A stretch of 64,000 bases of DNA from Corinectria fuckeliana (GCA_019137255.1 WPDH01000065.1:310001-374000), one strand, 5' to 3'. Numbered from the stretch's first letter, positions 36,701-49,281 are shown. Notes: generated by a model not told the origin, from the letters alone. A program made the numbers and translations.

Positions 36701-39700
36701 GAAGAAAGCCGCCGGCCCTGACGTGCTTCCGTAGGTTGGAAACACCGGTGTCGCCGTTCTCACAGACAATGATCAGGTGGTAGTCTGGAAACGACTCAGA
36801 ACCGCCCACTCTTCTTGTCTCGATAAACGGCTCTAGAGATGTGCCCTTGATACGAGACAAAACTTCAGATGCTACCTGACCATTGTCGTCCTTCGCAATG
36901 GTGTACCTTGACAGGTACGGCGCTTGACTCAGCCTGGATGTCAGCATTCCAAGAATTTCTGTCGCCAGGAGAGAATTGCCCCCGACCTGTAGAACTGAGA
37001 GACCAGCATACTTGTGCGCTAGAAGCCTGACCAGGCTTTTGAGTCTTGTAGGTGTGAGGAATGAAATGTCCTCCGACCAGACAATTTCAGTGCATAAGTT
37101 GCGATGATTTGGTAGGAAACTGCTGGTGCCTGGAGAAGGGCTAGACAAGCCTGTGAAGTGAAGTCCATCGACGATAACCGAGGGCTGGCCCCAAGTGCCT
37201 TGGGTCATAGCAATGTCGGCATTCGCATCACGAATACCAGTTCGAGTGGCGGTGGCATAACCGGTGAACTCTGTGCCAATTTCTCGCGATATCTCAGCCG
37301 AGACAAAAAGCCTCTTGATGAAAGTAGGTACCATCGGCTCGCTTTCAATCGCAAACAGGCTCTGAAACATGGCGTCAAGGGTGGTAGGGTGAATCAAATG
37401 GGGGTACTCGAACTTGGCAGGCATCTTGGCCTTGGTGTCAGGAATCCTCACTTTGCTGACACAAGCATTGTCTCCTTTGGAAATTTCGCTGATGTTCCGG
37501 AACAAGGTGCCGTAGTTCATGCCAACAATGTCAAGGAGCTCGTATAGTTGCCTGGGGATGATGTGATCAGTGCAGGTTTCCTTCAACGACTTGAACTGGG
37601 CTTCGTGTTGGCGAAATTGTGTGGCCCAGTCGTAGTTCTTGTACCGAACTTGCAGCGAACCACTGGCATGTTGTTCCCAGGGGCCATCAAGTTGCTTCGA
37701 GTAAATGGTGAACTCAAAGGCAGCACGAGAACTTGAGGTTTGCCTCAAATTCATCGCCATCTCCAAGCCGTGGTCACTTGCGGGTATAATCATCGCCTTG
37801 TCGATTCGCATGTTGGTGATTTCGTACCCCAGCAGGTTTGACTTGTCCTTGGTCAATTGTGTTGCCCCTTCGAGAGCCATAGCCACCATCCCTGCGGCGG
37901 GGTAGATGATTGTCTTCTGCACCTGATGGTCCTGGAGCCATGGGTTCTCAGAGACTCGAAGAAATCCGCGCCACCGGGGCTCGAAGGAGATGGCATCAGC
38001 GGTGGGTGCGCCGATGAGATCCTGCCGGGGAAACTCTCTAAAGCGGTTGGTCCGACCGAGGTGAGACTCGTGCCAGTACGACTTTGTGTGGTTCCACGGA
38101 TATGGTGGAAGATCGGCGAGGCATTTGAGCGGCATTTCACAGGAAGTTCGAGTCGTGACATTCTCCATGTTGACGGGATAGCCTCGAGCCCAGAGCTCGC
38201 CGACAGCACTCAAGAGGGATGCTACCCCATCAGACCCCCGTTCGAGGACTGAGTGGTAGGTCGGTAAACTTGACAGCTTACACTCTGAGAGAATGTCCAG
38301 GGTTGGAGACTTTAGGGCGGCGACAGGACTCAGTTCAATGATCATCTCAGGCCTCTCCTCGACAGGAAGACTCATCATGGATTGCACTGCGTCCACATAC
38401 TGAACAGGCGATACCATATTGTCGACCCAGTACTGTGCGTCCAAGTCAACGTTCTCGACGGGCGAGCCAGTGACAGATGAGAACATGGTCGCAGTCTTGG
38501 GAAGATTCGCAGTAGTGCATGTGACAATTGACTTTCTGTAGTCGCCTTCAACCAATTTCATATGGGAAGAATGGTAGGCAGTGGTAACTGGGAGGCGGCG
38601 GCAGAATATTCTCTTCTGGGAAAGATCAGCGAGAGCAAACTCGACAGTCTCGGCAGTCCCCGAAAGCGTAATCGAACGAGGGCTGTTGATGCAGGAAATT
38701 TCGAGTGGCAGTTTGCATAGCTTGATGTAAGCCTTGGCCTCCATCAGAGAGAGACCAGTGGCGATCATGCCACCCTCAAGACCTGACGTCTTCTGAGGAA
38801 TCATCGAAGCAGCGAGGCCGCGGTGGTACGACAACTCCCACGCAGTCTCGCGGGTGATGGCACCAGAAGAGAATGCAGCGGCGACCTCACCAGACGAATG
38901 ACCAACGACAACCTTGGGAATTATGCCAAACGATTTGAGAAGATCAACCAGTGCTACCTGTAAGGCGGTGGTTGCTGGCTGGGAGATTTCCGGGTTGGAT
39001 ATGCGTGAATTGCTGGGGTCCCTTAGTATATCCTCAAGAAGGTCGAAAGGGCTGCCAAGTACATCTTTCATGTAGTCACAAGCTGAGACTAGGCTGTGGC
39101 GAAAGACCGGGAAACACAAAAGATGTTGGCCCATCTGTGCGAACTGTGCGCCCTGACCGGAAAAGACGAAGCAGATTTTCGGCTGCTTGCCTTTTGATGC
39201 TCGACGAAATATCGCCTCATTAGCATTTTGGAGCTGACTGATGAGGTCTTCGAGAGATTTGGACACAATAGCGTATTTCCATTCAAGGTTAGATCGACGA
39301 GAACCAAGCGTGTACGCGTAGTTGCGAAGAAAGTCGACTGAAGTAGCCGAAGCCTCTTGCTCTGCGCTCAGGAATGGGACATGAGAGTCCATCACGCGTT
39401 GGACGCCAGCCTTCTCATGAGACGAAAACAAGAAGAGATGAGTCTCGACAGGTAGTACACTGCTTCCATTGGAGACTGTACCAGGGCTTTTTTGACATCC
39501 TCTGTCTAGCCTCTTGTCTTCGAGGGAGTTGTGGTTTCCCTTCAAACCACGAGCAGACATGTATCGTGGTGCTTCGTCTAGTATAACATGGGCGTTCGTG
39601 CCGCCGAAGCCGAAGCAATTGACGCTGACGCGACGTAGACCGGGAAGTGGCCAGTCGAGCATTTCTCTGGGAACCTTCATGATGTTAGATCGTGACCAAG

Positions 39701-41233
39701 TGAACAGCTTATTGGAAATCATACCTTGACTCTCCACTCCTCAAAGTCAATGTCGGGGTTCCCACTTTGGAAGTTGATATTCGGAGGGATTTTGCCGTGT
39801 TCCAAAGTGAGGACACCCTTGATCAAGCCGGCAACACCAGCAGCGCCTTCTAGGTGACCGATGTTTGGCTTTACTGAGCCAACAACAATTGGGTTATCGA
39901 CGGCACGCTCGGAACCTAATGACTCGGAGATGGCCTTTAGCTCACGCCAATCGCCGGCCTGGGTCCCAGTTCCGTGGCACTCAACGTATGCGGTCTGGCT
40001 GAAATCTAGTCCGGCTGATTTGTATACAGAACGGATGTTTGCAACTTGGGCTTCCTTGCTTGGAAGAGTGATGCCTTTGAACTGTCAGTAAATGATAGAC
40101 CACGAACACAGAACGCACTCACCGGTGGTGTGGCCGTCCTGGTTAACATTTGTGCCTCTGATGACGGCACGGATTGTGTCGTTGTCACGAATTGCATCAG
40201 AAAGGCGCTTGAGGATGACAACGCCAATGCCTTCGCCTCTTCCGTACCCATTGGCGCGAGCGTCAAATGTGAAGCACTTCCCATCTGGACTAAGGAAGTT
40301 CAATGCAGTCATGGGCATAATGGTGTTTGGTGTAAGGATCATTCCCGCGCCTGCTGCGATGGCCTGATTGGATGTTAGAACTCATTAATGTAGAAAAGGT
40401 TGTAAAAAAACGATGGAACATACAAGAGAACTTTCGCCAGATCGCAGGCTCTGGACAGCGAGATGCACGGAAACGAGGCTGCCACTGCAGCCAGTGTCGA
40501 TAGTCATGCTTGGGCCGTGTAGGTTGAAGAAATACGAGATACGGTTCGCCATGATGGCAATACCGTTTCCCGTGGCAGCATACTGGGGTTGCCAGTCTGG
40601 GTCTCGGAGACAGATTTGTTCATAGTCTAAAGGATGTTAGTCTGGGTTTCCCCACGACGGAAGTGGACCTACCTTTTACGAACGACCCGACATAGACAGC
40701 AGCATCGCTTCCATCGACGTCTTCTTTACGAATTCCAGCTAGAGTTCCATGTCAGCCTTATTCACAGATAGTTTGCAGCGCAATGAGCTTACCGTTCTCG
40801 AGAGCTTCGTATGAAGCCTCTAGTAGGATCCTCTGCTGAGGATCAATTGCTTTGGCATCCTCTGCCGCAACAGAGAAGAACTAAAAGACACGAGGTTAGC
40901 CAACGAGGTATCAAAGGGTGGGAGCGTGGAGGGCTCAAACGTACAGGGGCATCAAAGGAAGCAAAGTCCCCCTTGATGAAATGGGCACCACGGAACGAAA
41001 TCTGTGAATCGGAGTTAGCGAAGCCCCTGTAAAAGCCATTGCGACCAGAAACTTCGACTCACGCTGCCTTGTCGGTCTCCACCGGGGTGAAAGTAACCGT
41101 CGATGTTAAGACGATCTTTCGGAAATTCCGACCACTGAGATTCACCTCGCTCCAGGACTTTCCACAGCTCTTCAGGGCAGGTGGCATTCCCTGGGAACCG
41201 AAGGCCAATGCCGATGACTGCAATGTCATCCAT
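33748..41233 (-). CDS. highly reducing type I polyketide synthase (KS-AT-DH-psiMT-ER-KR-ACP)
   Basis: Nine exons: 41233-41063, 41001-40945, 40880-40793, 40738-40673, 40626-40424, 40363-40123, 40074-39725, 39674-35291 and 35237-33748. All junctions stay in frame, giving 2349 aa. KS: Cys174 in DTGCSGS, His309 in HGTGTQ, His349 in IGHLEG. AT: FSGQGAQ and GHSSGE (Ser about 652). DH: His975 in LQDHQVQ and Asp1159 in HPTTLDAMF. A methyltransferase remnant follows, with VLQVGGNSLLATE at about 1286 where the SAM motif (EIGAGTGG type) should be. ER at about 1660-1970 has an atypical nucleotide loop (HAGASSHGLAA). KR: GGLGGLG at about 1980 and Ser2111/Tyr2123/Asn2127. ACP: GVDSL with Ser2302. No thioesterase, reductase or other release domain follows. 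It builds a reduced, probably unmethylated chain; the product is unknown. The DHA2 exporter lies 3.9 kb upstream, divergent. Confidence 0.95.
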
Positions 41234-44200
41234 GGTGCTGTGAACCAGCAATGGAGGTGGTGGTAGATGAAGTGCTGCGATTGTGTGATGGGCTGAAGGG
41301 AGAAGGTGTGAGTTGGGAAGGGTTGTTGAGGATGAAAAGAAAACAGAGCGAGGTTCTTATTTGCGAGTGCGTGAAGGAAGTTCCGAGTGGTGGTGAATCA
41401 CAGACAAGATAGCTTAGGAGGCAAAGTGAATGACTTGTTGTGCTCGCTAATTATTAGTGGGCTGGCAGGAGGGTGAATTTTGAGGAAGGAGCTGGCACAG
41501 GTACGTTAGCTCTGGCTCTAGTATCCGGATTCACTGTCGCCTGGAAGTGGTGTCTATGGAAGGCATTGGATGAGGAAGGAACGAGGTGCGGTAATGTCGG
41601 TGAACAGCTTGATGCTTGTTCCTTTACCCAAAGCACCTCGCAGATGTTTGTGCGTTTGGCTGCCCATTGCCGTCTCGATACGCACCGAGTCTAGAAATGG
41701 GTCCATACCCGTGTGTGAGATAGAAGGGTCATCTTCCGATGGCTTGTCCAAGCTACTTGGTGTATTGCCTCGGGACCTGTGGATCACTGACTGCTACCAG
41801 TTAGGCTTCGTATCTTTTCTCCGATCTGAATGAACATTTTAGTGAATGAGTATTTGTTAATTGATGTGGTAAGCCTAGGGAAAGATTTTCCAGAAGATAG
41901 ATGCTTACTGGCGAGGGAGAATTGGATTCGTTCAAGGTATCGTTCTTGTTCATGGCCTGGCATTGGAGGTGCCTTTGATGCGATTTCGCACAAGCACTGT
42001 AGGCTAGCATTCACAGCGAGCTTGTTCGAGGACAAAAGAAGAGAACCTGAAACTTCTGGAAATGATTGGCAGCGAATTGGGCGTTCTTTGAATGCGATCC
42101 CGGGTGCGCTTAGAGCGCAAAGCCGCCAGTTTTTGTTTGATGAGTGTTTGCTACTCGAGTGCGCAAACCGAACAAGATTAGGGATCAGCTACCCACCAAC
42201 GACGAGTCCTGACGACATGGGTAAAGAGGTACGAAACGCGCGTTGATGACCTATTCCTCCATCTAGGGCCGTCTTGAGCGGAATGCCGGAGTATAGCATG
42301 TGAAGCGTACAGAGGGCTGTGAGTCGGGGGCGACAGGTAACATCTTCTCTGGATCGAGGACATGCGCTTTTACGGCTGCTTTACAGAAATACGGTGAGGC
42401 GATAGGAACATGTGTGTCAAAGCGCCATTGAGGCCTTGAACGTACCCAAGTGACGGTAACGTGTTGGCAGCCGGGACGTTGCAGCGATCTTTGTTCTGAG
42501 CCACTGATAGATGGGCATGCTCGAGATTGGCTCACGATCCGAATTATTCAAGTCTGATCAGGGCATGACCACGATACTCGGCCTAAAATCTAGTGCGACT
42601 CTCCCACGAGGCAGTGCAGGCTGTTCTGTTGCTCGCAACTCGACCTCGGAAGGTGTCTTTGCTCAACTCTACCAAGACTCTACTAAGCAAGGGGCTTCAA
42701 GGGGTTTTCAGTTTGCATGTGGTAAGAAGCGGGTGGTAAGAAGCGGTGAGGTTTACCACAACTGACAGCACTTTGGCAGGTAGCCGTTCCAACAAACTTG
42801 TTGTCCCGCGGGCCCCGCGGATAGAGACATGTAATTAGCATGCCTGAGCACTGAACTCTTATCAAACGTCACAAAGAGTACGATGAACAAGCCGGCAGAC
42901 GGCGCAGGGGCTGCGGCTGCGGCTGAAAGCAAAGGGGCTTTTTTTCGGAGAGCCGAATGAAGTGCTGGAAGCCATGACCCGGCCTTCGCCGTCCCGTTCC
43001 CGGATATCCTGGTCCTGGCATGTACGGAACGGAGTGCTCCGGAGATGACCCAGGTTTGGATTCAGGGCCGGGAGCCGTTTGCACGATTGCTCAGGGCGCC
43101 TCGCGTGGGACGGACCGCGGCGAGATGAGGTGCCGAGCCTCGACGCCACCCATACCGACAAAGGTCCCGGTGATGGCCTGCGCGAGACGACACTGGAGAC
43201 GAAACTGCCACGTTTTGGCGTGCGTGGCGAGGGACAAAGGAAGGAGGACGCGGCCGAACAGAACACATGAGAACTTTCAAAACAGTCCCGCCGAAGACCT
43301 CGGTAGGCGGATCGTTAGTACCTGGGTAGGTAGACAGGTAACGTAGTAGCAGTTGGAGTCTCGAAGGAAAGTTGTTCTGTGGCTTCACGTGATCAAGGCC
43401 GTTGTCCTAACCTCGCGGTGCGACTCATCAACTATTACAATTTTACTTGCCTCCTCCCTACGCAAAATTTCTCAATAAACCTGAAATTGTTGTCATATAC
43501 TCCCAGTGCAATTAATGTTCCCCGCACGTTGTCCTTGCGAAAACCATTGCCCATTGCGGCTGACGAGCGTGGCGGAACCAGGTTACACAAAGGTAACGCG
43601 ACGTCAAACCTGGACGGACGAAGGAGGTCGTACACTGCCGCACAATCCCCCTGTGACGAGGCAAGCGGTTTGGCTTACGGCCCTCTGGCTATCCGTCATT
43701 TGCTGTAACATGCGCGGTCGCTATACGTACTTCGCAAGTACGCGAAAGCATGGAGTGTGAGTCTTGGTGGTGAGGCAGCCGCCTGCAACCAAGCTACCTA
43801 CGTGTACAGCTACATACTGTGGCGCGTTGACCCTGGCCTGCTTGAATGACGATGACGCTCGTTCTAGAACACTACGAGTGAAAGTTGACGCGAGCTCTCC
43901 TCATCTCACAACCCAGCTTCTGATACCGGCAGTAACGACAAAAGTCTCCACGTGGGGACGAGCCGCAAAAGGTTCCTGAGATCTGGTTTCGCCTCGCACC
44001 GCGACAAGAATGGGCAGCACGATACGGCTTGAACAGGCAGGACTTCTCTCTTTCCGTTCTCATAGCCTGACCAACCCCCAGGACTGAGCCATGTCCCACC
44101 AGAACACAAACGGGCCCTCACAGTGTTGCCGAGGCTAGGTCGCTTGCACCGGAAGGCATGGGTCCGGACGGATTGTCTGTCCGACGCGGCTTCACGCAAG

Positions 44201-45105
44201 ATGCTTGTTGTTTGGTGCTCGCAAAACAAACCAGGCCAGACTTGCCGCAGATGCCAATTATACATGATGGCAAATTCCCGAGAGCGGACTGGCCTAGCTT
44301 GTCTCCTCCCACGCCTCTGCCGTATCCGGCCATGTAGCACTCGCCTTTGGTTCTAGACGACCGTGTCTCGCGCAATGGCGATGTATCAGGTCGCACAGCA
44401 CCCATCAGGGACTTTGCCTCTTACCCTGTGCCACTGTTAGAAAAGATCTCATCCGTCTCTGGGCTCTCTGGCCAATTCACTAGGCGAGGTTTGAGGTCCG
44501 AGAAGCTGAATGGCTCCTCGCTCGCCATGGTGCGACCGCTGAGAAGGGCATGTCTCAAATACATATTCAATCCGTCTCGCTGGGCGAGCCAGGCAGAGTC
44601 CAACTGCCTTCTATGGTAATCTGTCTCAAAGAAACGATGTCTGCAATCGAGGTGAGGGGTCTTCGTACCTATCGCTTCCTTCATCGAGGGCTTTGGATCT
44701 GATATGAAAAGACGAGACCCATATCAACGCTGCTGACCCATCTCAGGCCGATTCCTCCTTCAAACCACGACCGCCGTTGCGCCTCCCGTCATCAACACTG
44801 CTCTGTCGCGCCTGTCGTTGATACATTCAACTGTCTAACTGGGAAGCACCTGCTATTACTGCGACTACAACCCCAAAGCGCCAAGCAACAAGCAGACCTT
44901 CCCACCCGCCGCCCTGGCTCGAGAAGACCTTGACATCAACAAAGCTGCTTCGTTCCCAGTCCTCCACAAGCCAAAATCGATCGCTACCTCAAGCAGTGCT
45001 CACCTCTGTCGAAAACCTGAGATCCCGAAAGTCTCTGGAGCTGCAACAAGAATGGCAAATCACGATAACTTGTCGCTTCCCTATCCCAATCCCTCCCTTG
45101 GTCAG
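41234..45105. other. PKS-exporter bidirectional intergenic region
   Basis: About 3.9 kb between the divergently transcribed PKS and MFS genes. Long but unsupported frames occur, e.g. one open for about 135 codons on the minus strand (about 42190-41784) without an early ATG. No Zn2Cys6, bZIP or other regulator motif was found. The ORF at 44421-44684 is listed separately. Confidence 0.45.
44421..44684 (-). CDS. possible small orphan ORF
   Basis: An 87-codon frame with an ATG at 44684 and a stop at 44421. The composition is protein-like (Phe, Trp, Tyr and acidic residues spread evenly, e.g. RFFETDYHRRQLDSAWLAQ and FSDLKPRLVNWPESPETDE) and unlike the low-complexity frames around it. The stop coincides with GGGTAAGAGG, which could instead be a splice donor leading to a further exon I could not identify. 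No family is recognised. It lies about 420 bp upstream of the MFS start on the opposite strand. It may be a chance frame or a relic. Confidence 0.25.
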   Translation of the reverse strand: MKEAIGTKTPHLDCRHRFFETDYHRRQLDSAWLAQRDGLNMYLRHALLSGRTMASEEPFSFSDLKPRLVNWPESPETDEIFSNSGTG

Positions 45106-47040
45106 ATGGCGGCCCTAGAGGAGGGGAGCGGAAGTGACCGCCCCTCGACAGCTGTCTCAGGAATACAGAAGCATGCCGTCACCGGACCGCGGCAGGTGGT
45201 GCTCGTGCTATCGTGAGTACTCCATGTCACGGAATCACTAGCGGACACTGATATATTCCAGTTTGCTCACAGGGCTGCTCTTCTCAACTCTCGACACCTC
45301 GATTGTATCAACGTCCCTCGTCACAGTCTCACAAGACTTGAATGACTTTGTCAATGCACCATGGATCGTTCTGGCCTATCTTTTAACATACATGGGTACG
45401 AAAGCAAAGGAAAATTGTGGCAATGCGCAGAGGGTTGCTAACAACCGTCACAGGGTTCGCTGTTTGCATGTCTAAACTCAGTGATATTTACGGACGACGG
45501 AACATGCTCGTGATATCGTGGGTCATCTTCGTGGGCTTTTCACAAGGATGTGGAGCAGCAACTAGCATGACAGCACTGTACGTATGGTGTCTCCTTGAGT
45601 ACTCGACCCCGACTGACAAAGGCTAGGATTGTGTGCCGAGCCTTCCAGGGGATGGGGGCTTCTGGTTTGTACAGCCTGACACAGATCGGCCTCGTCGAGG
45701 TTGGACCATCCCACCGACCTAGCTTGATTGGAGCCATGGTCGGCGCGACTCTCGCAGTTGCATTCGTGCTGGGGCCTATTATCGGTGGTGCAATTGCCCA
45801 GCTCTCTGACTGGAGATGGCTGTTCAACATGAAGTATGTATCCTGCCAAGTGTGGAACTCGTGGCTGACATGTGTAGCATTCCATTTGGGTTAGTGACGA
45901 TCCTGTGCATTACGAACTTTTGGCCCCAAGAAGAAGTCGCCCCCTTCTTTTGCTGGAAAACATTTACGAGCATCGACTTCATCGGCAGTGCAACGCTGCT
46001 GAGCAGCTCAGGCTTCCTGGTGTTTGCGGTTCAACAAGCCGGATCGCAAACGTATGCATGGAAAAGCCCGGAGATCATCTCGGCTCTTGTCATCTCCGGA
46101 GTCAGCTGGATCGTGTTTGTCTGGTGGGAGGTGCTCCTCGAGACAAAGACGTATCGCCGTGTCGAGCCGATTTTCCCAATTCGGCTGATGCTTCGCCGAG
46201 TCTACTCTGCAGGATTTCTGTAAGTCAAGCTTCCCACGGCTGGCGATATTTCTGCTCACAATTTCTAGTGTGACCATGTTTACTGGGTTTCCATACATAT
46301 CCCTTTCGATCGTGATACCTGAACGATTCCAGATCGTCAATAGAGAGGGCGTTCTTACGGCTGGGTTGCACATCATGCCCCTGCTCGGTGCCTGCGCCAT
46401 CGGATCGTTCTTAGGAGGCGCTCTGTCGAGCAAGAAGAACAACACTTCGATTACCCTTTTTGTGGCATCTTGTTTGCAACTACTCGGGGTCGGGTTGATG
46501 TCGCTGCTATCGGGCCCCGACGCGGACGTCAAAGCCCAGTACGGCTTTCAAGTCATTTTCGGATTAGGGGTTGGCCTTTCCTTCTCCGCCGCGACAATCA
46601 TGACAAGCATCCTTGCTGCAGAACGCAGCGAACTCGCCTCGGCTCAGGGGGCAGTTTCTCAAGCTCGAGTGCTCGGCGGCTGCATTGGGCTATCAGTATG
46701 CACCGTCATATTCAACGCCCACGTCAACGAGTATCTCGGGGCTCACTTGACTCCAGAGCAGCTCGAAGACCTTCACCGTTCTCCGCTCTCGAGTCTACAC
46801 CTTCCTGTGGATCTCCAAGACCTGATCAGGCACGTCTATGCCGGTGCCTTTGCGGAAGAGCTCAAGGTCATGATGCTCGTTTGCGCCGTCATGGTTGTCA
46901 TTGCTCTTTTCACGCTCGAGCGCCACCCTACTCCTCTCGAGAGGCTTACGGCTTCACACAAGGACGACCTCACCTCTCGCCGAGACAGCGACTCAGGGAC
47001 CGAGTTGACTGCCATAGCACGTGATCCTCCTTCCGCTTAG
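45106..47040 (+). CDS. MFS multidrug/toxin exporter, DHA2 (14-TMS) type
   Basis: Six exons (45106-45212, 45262-45395, 45454-45577, 45627-45833, 45878-46219, 46269-47040), all joined in phase, give 561 aa. The short hydrophilic N-terminus is followed by TM1 with LLTGLLFSTLDTSIVSTSL, the DHA2-typical segment containing the membrane-embedded Asp. Motif A appears as SKLSDIYGRRNML, and motif C-like LGPIIGGAIAQ in TM5. The length and distribution of hydrophobic segments fit 14 TMS. Family members export fungal secondary metabolites such as aflatoxin and HC-toxin, and are often encoded beside their PKS or NRPS. Here it is divergent from the PKS, so export of that product is the best guess. A (TTC)n microsatellite starts four bases after the stop. 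Confidence 0.92.
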
Positions 47041-47043
47041 CCC

Positions 47044-47090
47044 CTTCTTCTTCTTCTTCTTCTTCTTCTTCTTCTTCTTCTTCTTCTTCT
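47044..47090. repeat. (CTT)n microsatellite, about 15 units
   Basis: Uninterrupted CTT units beginning three bases after the MFS stop codon, hence in its 3' UTR. Confidence 0.97.
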
Positions 47091-48191
47091 CGTCTTGCAT
47101 CTTTTGGTATCGCAATTCGAAATTTATCATGTACGGCCTCAGCCAGGCATTGGATGGGCGATAGGTTGGTGGCGCTCTGTTCACTTCACGGCGTTATTGT
47201 ATTGCTATTTCAGGGATCTGTATAAGGACTGGAGCATTTTTGTATTCTCGACGAGAGGCTTTCTAGGAACGTTTAGCCCATTGTGTTATGTATGAGATAT
47301 TGCAGGCATTAGACTCGGAATAAACCAGTGGCACACTAGAGTAGTATCCATACGTCTCAGGGACGCCATACTTCAATCGTCAATTAGATATGGAATAAAG
47401 ACTCAGCTGATGATGAGCGCCATGTGTACCAGACATTTATCCATCTACCTGACAAATACCTATCTACTCAGCGGACAGAGTTGGACGAAAACCGGCCGTG
47501 ATTCCCATCTGGGGTAGTGAGCCGACAGATCTGGCTACGCAATCAGAAGTGCGGTCGCACACTGCTTCAAGGAGGATCGTGGTTGACATTTGCCGAGCAA
47601 CGTGAGGCTTGACGTCGCACCCCATTTCGGTCAGGTTGGAGGTTGAGCAGAAAGGCAACGCAGCCTATAGATACGCGGCTCCGATGTCCTCATTGGGCGG
47701 TCACATCCTGACGCAGCAAGTGTCATGCTGGGCCAAGAACCTGTGAGATCCTGCGGCCGCCGTGGCGATCTCAGTGTGACGGCTTGAGGTGTGGACGCAC
47801 GACATAAGAGGTAGACCACACGCCAGTCTTGTGCGTGTTGGGGGTGGATGGGAGTCAGAATTTAATTGCATCGCATACGATTCGAGATGGGCTGGCTATC
47901 CCAAACACTGCCTGGGAAGATTGTTCGACTATCTTTAACACAACGCGGCATGTTTAGCCTGATAAAACAAGAAAAAGGTCTCGTCTCAGAGCGGCAATGG
48001 CTCTGAGACGCGTGTATAACAAACACCATGGTATCATGTCCGCACCGCCCATTCCCATTCTGCATCGCTGCCCAAGTCGCCTAGGCATCCAATCTAGCCG
48101 TCGTAATTCAAAAGGAAGCGTTCGTTTCGGTCGTTCAATCAAAGGAAATATTGTCGGGGAGACCACACACCCCGGTGTCAGAAGCCCGTGT

Positions 48192-48195
<4 letters not shown>

Positions 48196-48230
<35 letters not shown>
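48196..48230. repeat. (TG)n microsatellite, about 17 units
   Basis: An uninterrupted TG run that directly abuts the stop codon (48231-48233) of the minus-strand SUR7-like gene, so it is the first part of that gene's 3' UTR as (AC)n. Confidence 0.97.
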
Positions 48231-48232
<2 letters not shown>

Positions 48233-49281
48233 AGTAGCTTCCCTTGCGGTGCTGCCACTCTCGCTTCTTCTCGCGCCGCATCAGGCACAGCGACGCAGTC
48301 CAGTAGGCGGTCGCGGCAATCATGAAGGCCGAGGACACCCAGGTGAGCGTGATGAACTTGGAGCCCACGTCGGCCGAGAGCCCGATGTCCTCGCCCACGT
48401 CGTTGATCTTGTCGGCGCCCTTGTGCGCCGCCACGGTCGCGACGATGCTGCCGACGGTGATGCTGAGGGCGGCGAGGAGCGCGAGGACGAGGTTGCCGAG
48501 GGCCACGCTGCGGCGTCCCGCGAGGAAGAAGGCTGCCACGCAGAGGAGCATGGCCAGACCGGCGAAGCCGACGCCCAGGACGTAGAGGATGAACACGCCG
48601 AGCAGGGCCTTGTTGAGGGTGTCGATGGCGTCGTCGACGGTGTCGGGCCAGTTGAGGTCCTCGAGCGTGAGGTTGAAGGGGCCGCCGCTGAGCTCGTCGT
48701 TGAGTATTTTGTTCAAGTCGAAGCGTTCTGTTTCGCCGGTTTGTTAGCCCACCATGATACCAAATCCAGGGCACATTAGCCAGCAGAGGGGGGAGTCTTA
48801 CTGTCGGCAGGGGAATGGGTGCAGTCGGTGACGTTGAGGCCGGCGCCGGGCGACGTGGCGTTCGGCTTGAAGTAGCCCTCGCAGGAATCCGTAACGTGGA
48901 TGGAGTACCACTCGGCGATGCCCAGGGTGTCGGCCAGCTCGTCGGCGATGTCGCTGGTGATGTCGTTGACCTTGTCCTTGATCTCGTCCTTGACCTCGTC
49001 CCACTTGTCGGCAAGGGTGTCAAGGAAGCCTCCATCGTCGTCGTCGTTGGAAGAGGAGCTGCTGTTGGTCTCGAGAGCGTTGTGTCCTAGCATCGATGTA
49101 TTTACCTGGAGGTCTTGTGAGTAGCCGAAAACCCGCCTCGAGGAGGAAATTGGCTTACCCTGGCGATGGCGTAGTCCTCCATGAAGCCGTCCTTGTGGCC
49201 CGCGAAGAGACATAGGATGGTGAGGACAAAGGCCACCAAGGATAACACCAAGGGGAATAAGACGAAGAATCTTGACAGCAT
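48231..49281 (-). CDS. SUR7/PalI-family four-TM membrane protein
   Basis: Exons 49281-49159, 49105-48802 and 48727-48231 join in phase to give 307 aa. TM1 is at about residues 5-26 (FFVLFPLVLSLVAFVLTILC). It is followed by an extracytoplasmic loop of about 120 residues with a helical acidic part (DKWDEVKDEIKDKVNDITSD), several N-glycosylation sites (FKPNATS, LNVTDC) and a Cys pair in DSCEGYF...VTDC. This pattern is typical of SUR7-like proteins of cortical eisosome/MCC patches. Three more TMs follow (FILYVLGVGFAGLAML, LVLALLAALSITVGSIVATV, FITLTWVSSAFMIAATAYW), with a short basic C-terminal tail (MRREKKREWQHRKGSY). The exact role (membrane organisation or pH signalling) cannot be told from sequence. 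Confidence 0.85.

Larger units (their letters stand above)
47041..48230. other. convergent intergenic region with two microsatellites
   Basis: About 1.2 kb between the convergent MFS and SUR7-like genes. It begins with the (TTC)n tract and ends with the (GT)n tract. No gene is supported. Confidence 0.5.

Noticed and set aside
38700..38720. Calling the PKS dehydratase inactive because the motif reads HQVQKTIIYP instead of HxxxGxxxxP
   Set aside because: Position five varies in fungal HR-PKS dehydratases, and both the catalytic His and Asp are present. The interval given is only a nominal marker within the PKS gene.
41784..42190. About 135 open codons on the minus strand between PKS and exporter
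   Set aside because: No ATG until late, no recognisable motif, and an internal donor/acceptor pair would give only a short tail. Insufficient evidence for a gene or a pathway regulator.
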